Shown here: positions 45,650 to 47,817 of the stretch, piece after piece
How the letters are laid out: each line of letters begins with the position of its first letter
Numbering within the stretch: position 1 is the stretch's first letter
Assembly: GCA_900073065.1 (NCBI GenBank)
Contig: FJOG01000001.1
Span: forward strand, 530,400 to 578,216
DNA: 47,817 bases
Reading direction: 5' to 3'
DNA from: Phialocephala subalpina
Lineage: Eukaryota; Ascomycota; Leotiomycetes; Helotiales; Mollisiaceae
Notes under the pieces: generated by a model
Told to the model about the DNA's origin: nothing
The model's input: only the letters and a program-made list of their open reading frames with translations
The model's database searches: none
Position numbers and translations under genes: made by a program

Positions 45650-46630
45650 TTAAATCAATCAAATAATTAATAAATAAAAGAAATATAATTAATTATAATT
45701 ATAATTATTATTATTATTATTTAATAAATATATAAAAATAATTATAAAAAAAATATATTATATAAAAAATATATTTTTATTTTTTATTTATTTCGATTTA
45801 TAATAATATAAGAATTATATTATTTATAAAATTAAAAAAATTAAAAATATAAGAATATAATTTACAAATATAAATAAATAATAAAAAGCAATTTTTTTAT
45901 TTTAAATTTTAAATTAAATTAATTATAAAATAAATATATAAATAATATTTAATTAATTTTATTATATAATTTATTTAATATTTATAATTATAATAAAATA
46001 TTTTATAATCTCGTTTATAAGAATATAATTCTTCGAATTATACTTTTATATCCAAAGTATAAACAAATTATCAAAGATATTAATTATTTTCTAATTCGAT
46101 ATTTTATTATAATTATTTATATTAAAATCGTAATTATATTTCTAATTATAATTATAAATACAAATATTAAACAAATTATATAATTCCGAAATATATAATA
46201 AAATTAATTAAACGTTATTATATATCCACTTTGTAAATATTTTAAATTAATAATAATTATATAATTAATTAATTTATATAAATGAAAATTTTAATATTCT
46301 TATAAATAAATATATTAAATCGAATTAAAATTTACTTGGATTATATAAAAAAATATTTATATTAAAAAATTAAATTAAATATTAAAAAATTTAATATATA
46401 TTATTAATATATTTCTATTTTATATTTTTCGAAATAATTATAATTATAATTTAAAAAATTTTATAATTTTTTATAATTTTTTATTATTTAATTTTTCGAA
46501 TTAAATTAATTTAAATTTTTAAATTTTTATATATTTTTAATATTTAATTAATAATTTTTAAATTTTTATATATTTTTAATATTTAATTAATAATTATTAA
46601 ATTATTTATAATAAAATAATATTATTTACG
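45650..46630. other. Extremely AT-rich island
   Basis: Nearly 1 kb composed almost wholly of A and T, with several lines of 60 bases holding no C. The edges are sharp against normal-composition DNA on both sides. Among the few remaining C residues a notable share are in CpG (TTCGAA and TTCGAT types), but CpA and CpT also occur. It has no open frame of note. A short direct repeat is visible: a segment ending TTTAATATTTAATTAATAAT occurs twice near 46500-46600. It could be a RIP-mutated transposon relic or an AT-isochore edge. Confidence 0.85.
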
Positions 46631-47039
46631 TGTTTATTTATCTTAATCTCGGTAATCTCGCTTAAATCGGATATATAAGCTTTTGGCCTGAGTATTAAGA
46701 CTAATCCGTACCAAGCCGAAATTAATTACTAAGACTAGGGACGTGGAATATGCAGGTAGATCTCGGACCAAAATTAAGTTTTTTCCCCCACCTTTCTCAT
46801 TGAGCGTCCCGTTCCGAGCCGCTTTCGGACAGTGCACCTGCCGATAGGGGCAAGTACCTACCGGGAGGCTATTACAATTCGTAACCAACACTCGCCAAAT
46901 TTCGACTTTTGAACCTTTCTTTTTACAACAACCACTACATTTATCGAATTGCTCTCTTACGCAGAGTGTTATAGAGAACGAGGAATCTTCACCCCGTCAT
47001 CAGACATAACCTGGAACACGCTGATACCCTCTCATTCAA
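46631..47039. other. P450 upstream region
   Basis: About 410 bp of normal composition between the AT-rich island and the P450 start. Presumed promoter; no specific site assigned. Confidence 0.45.
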
Positions 47040-47817
47040 ATGGAGAATCTCATGGAAGCCGGCAATCCATATCATGAAGTGCTACTTCTTGCCATCGTGG
47101 CGGGACTCGCTTCTCACCAAGGTTTCCGCAAGTATGAGCCCACAATCTCGGGCTTCCTGGGCGTCTTCTTTTCTCTTCAGGCGATAATCTTTCTCGGGAT
47201 TGTTATTCGGCATGGCTCTACTCTCGAATACCTCGTTTCTGGCGCGATGTTGACGACCATGTTCGGTGTGATCTACTTGGGTGTGCTTGGACTAAGTATC
47301 GTCCTTTACCGGGTCTACTTGCATCCTCTACGGCATTACCCTGGACCCAAGCTGTCCCGAATCACAAAGATTGAGTGGTTTTTCCGTGCTCGAGATGGCC
47401 ATTTCTACTTGCACGTTAACAAATTACATAAAAAGGTAAAGTTCAATCCTAAAGCTTTGGCCGTGCCTGAGTATTCTGACTCGTCCAGTATGGAGATGTA
47501 GTCAGAGTTGGACCAAATGATATCGCTTTCTGTGACCCATCTGACACACCGCTCATTAACGGTCCCTTGTCGAAAATGGCAAAAGGTGCACACGCCGATG
47601 GGTCTCCGTGGGCGAAGGCGCGCTCTGTCACCTTTGTAAAAGAGAGGGCCGAGCACAGAGCGCGACGTCGGATTTGGGATCAGGGCTTCACAACTGCCGC
47701 TTTGCAACAGTACGAGCCACGTATCGCGTCTCTACTGGAAAGGATGTCAGATCAATTCGCATCTCGTATAGGGCGTGGGTGTGGCCTCGGAAAGATAATC
47801 GTGGAGCCACATGCTAA
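47040..47817 (+). CDS. Cytochrome P450 monooxygenase, 5' part
   Basis: Haem-thiolate monooxygenase of the endoplasmic reticulum; only the N-terminal 240 residues or so are in the window. Exons 47040-47435 and 47489 to the window end. The N-terminus has three hydrophobic segments (VLLLAIVAGLA, FFSLQAIIFLGIVI, MFGVIYLGVLGLSIVLYRVY) instead of the usual single anchor, as in some fungal secondary-metabolism P450 families. The Pro-rich hinge is HPLRHYPGPKLSR. Then YGDVVRVGPNDIAF and the helix C region with Trp and Arg (AEHRARRRIWDQGFTTAAL) are as expected. The I-helix, ExxR and the cysteine loop lie beyond the edge, so completeness cannot be judged. It sits next to the AT-rich island, a common setting for accessory metabolic genes. 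Confidence 0.88.

Noticed and set aside
1..47817. tRNA genes, rRNA and CRISPR arrays
   Set aside because: Scanning for T-loop GTTCRANNC patterns with a matching acceptor stem and for regularly spaced repeats gave nothing credible; CRISPR is not expected in a fungal nuclear genome.

Overview
The window is nuclear DNA from a filamentous ascomycete (Pezizomycotina). Most genes carry short 45-230 bp GT-AG introns with CTRAC-like branch points, and several genes are typical of this group: Utp18, NEDD8, Elongin A, THO7, tubulin cofactor A, a DUF4470/MYND protein and Dal5-type MFS. Placement in Leotiomycetes is a guess from gene content. All splice models below were built by eye from splice sites and phase; no RNA or database evidence was available.

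Layout. 0.1-1.8 kb: two tandem small orphan genes that share a domain and an intron position. 2.0-3.4 kb (-): six-exon aldo/keto reductase. 4.7-6.5 kb: Utp18, a ribosome biogenesis WD40 protein. 7.2-15.6 kb: an accessory block with a stand-alone adenylation-domain enzyme, a GH127 arabinofuranosidase-like enzyme, an MFS transporter (-) and a condensation-domain-like HHxxxDG acyltransferase. 15.8-16.3 kb: a small Gly/Tyr-rich protein. 16.8-22.3 kb (-): a giant ankyrin-repeat gene whose 3' end is duplicated as an exact 250-bp tandem repeat. 23.1-24.6 kb: an orphan multi-pass membrane protein. 25.8-27.7 kb: a MYND/DUF4470 protein. 28.1-29.1 kb (-): a SAM methyltransferase. 29.1-31.2 kb: a 2-kb stretch with no recognisable gene. 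31.2-34.8 kb: a divergent Dal5-type transporter and GH105 unsaturated rhamnogalacturonyl hydrolase. 35.4-39.9 kb: a conserved housekeeping block (NEDD8, Elongin A, THO7, tubulin cofactor A). 40.3-45.6 kb: three orphan charged or coiled-coil genes. 45.65-46.6 kb: an extremely AT-rich island. 47.0 kb to the end: the 5' part of a cytochrome P450.

Working together. The two glycosidases lack evident signal peptides and each lies beside an MFS transporter, which fits uptake of oligosaccharides (pectin backbone or side-chain pieces) followed by intracellular hydrolysis. NEDD8, Elongin A, THO7 and cofactor A are housekeeping genes in divergent and convergent pairs. Points most worth a second look are the duplicated and frame-shifted ankyrin 3' end, the two orphan coiled-coil genes only 17 bp apart, the A-domain/acyltransferase block, the Gly/Tyr-rich gene with two competing frames, and the AT-rich island beside the P450.
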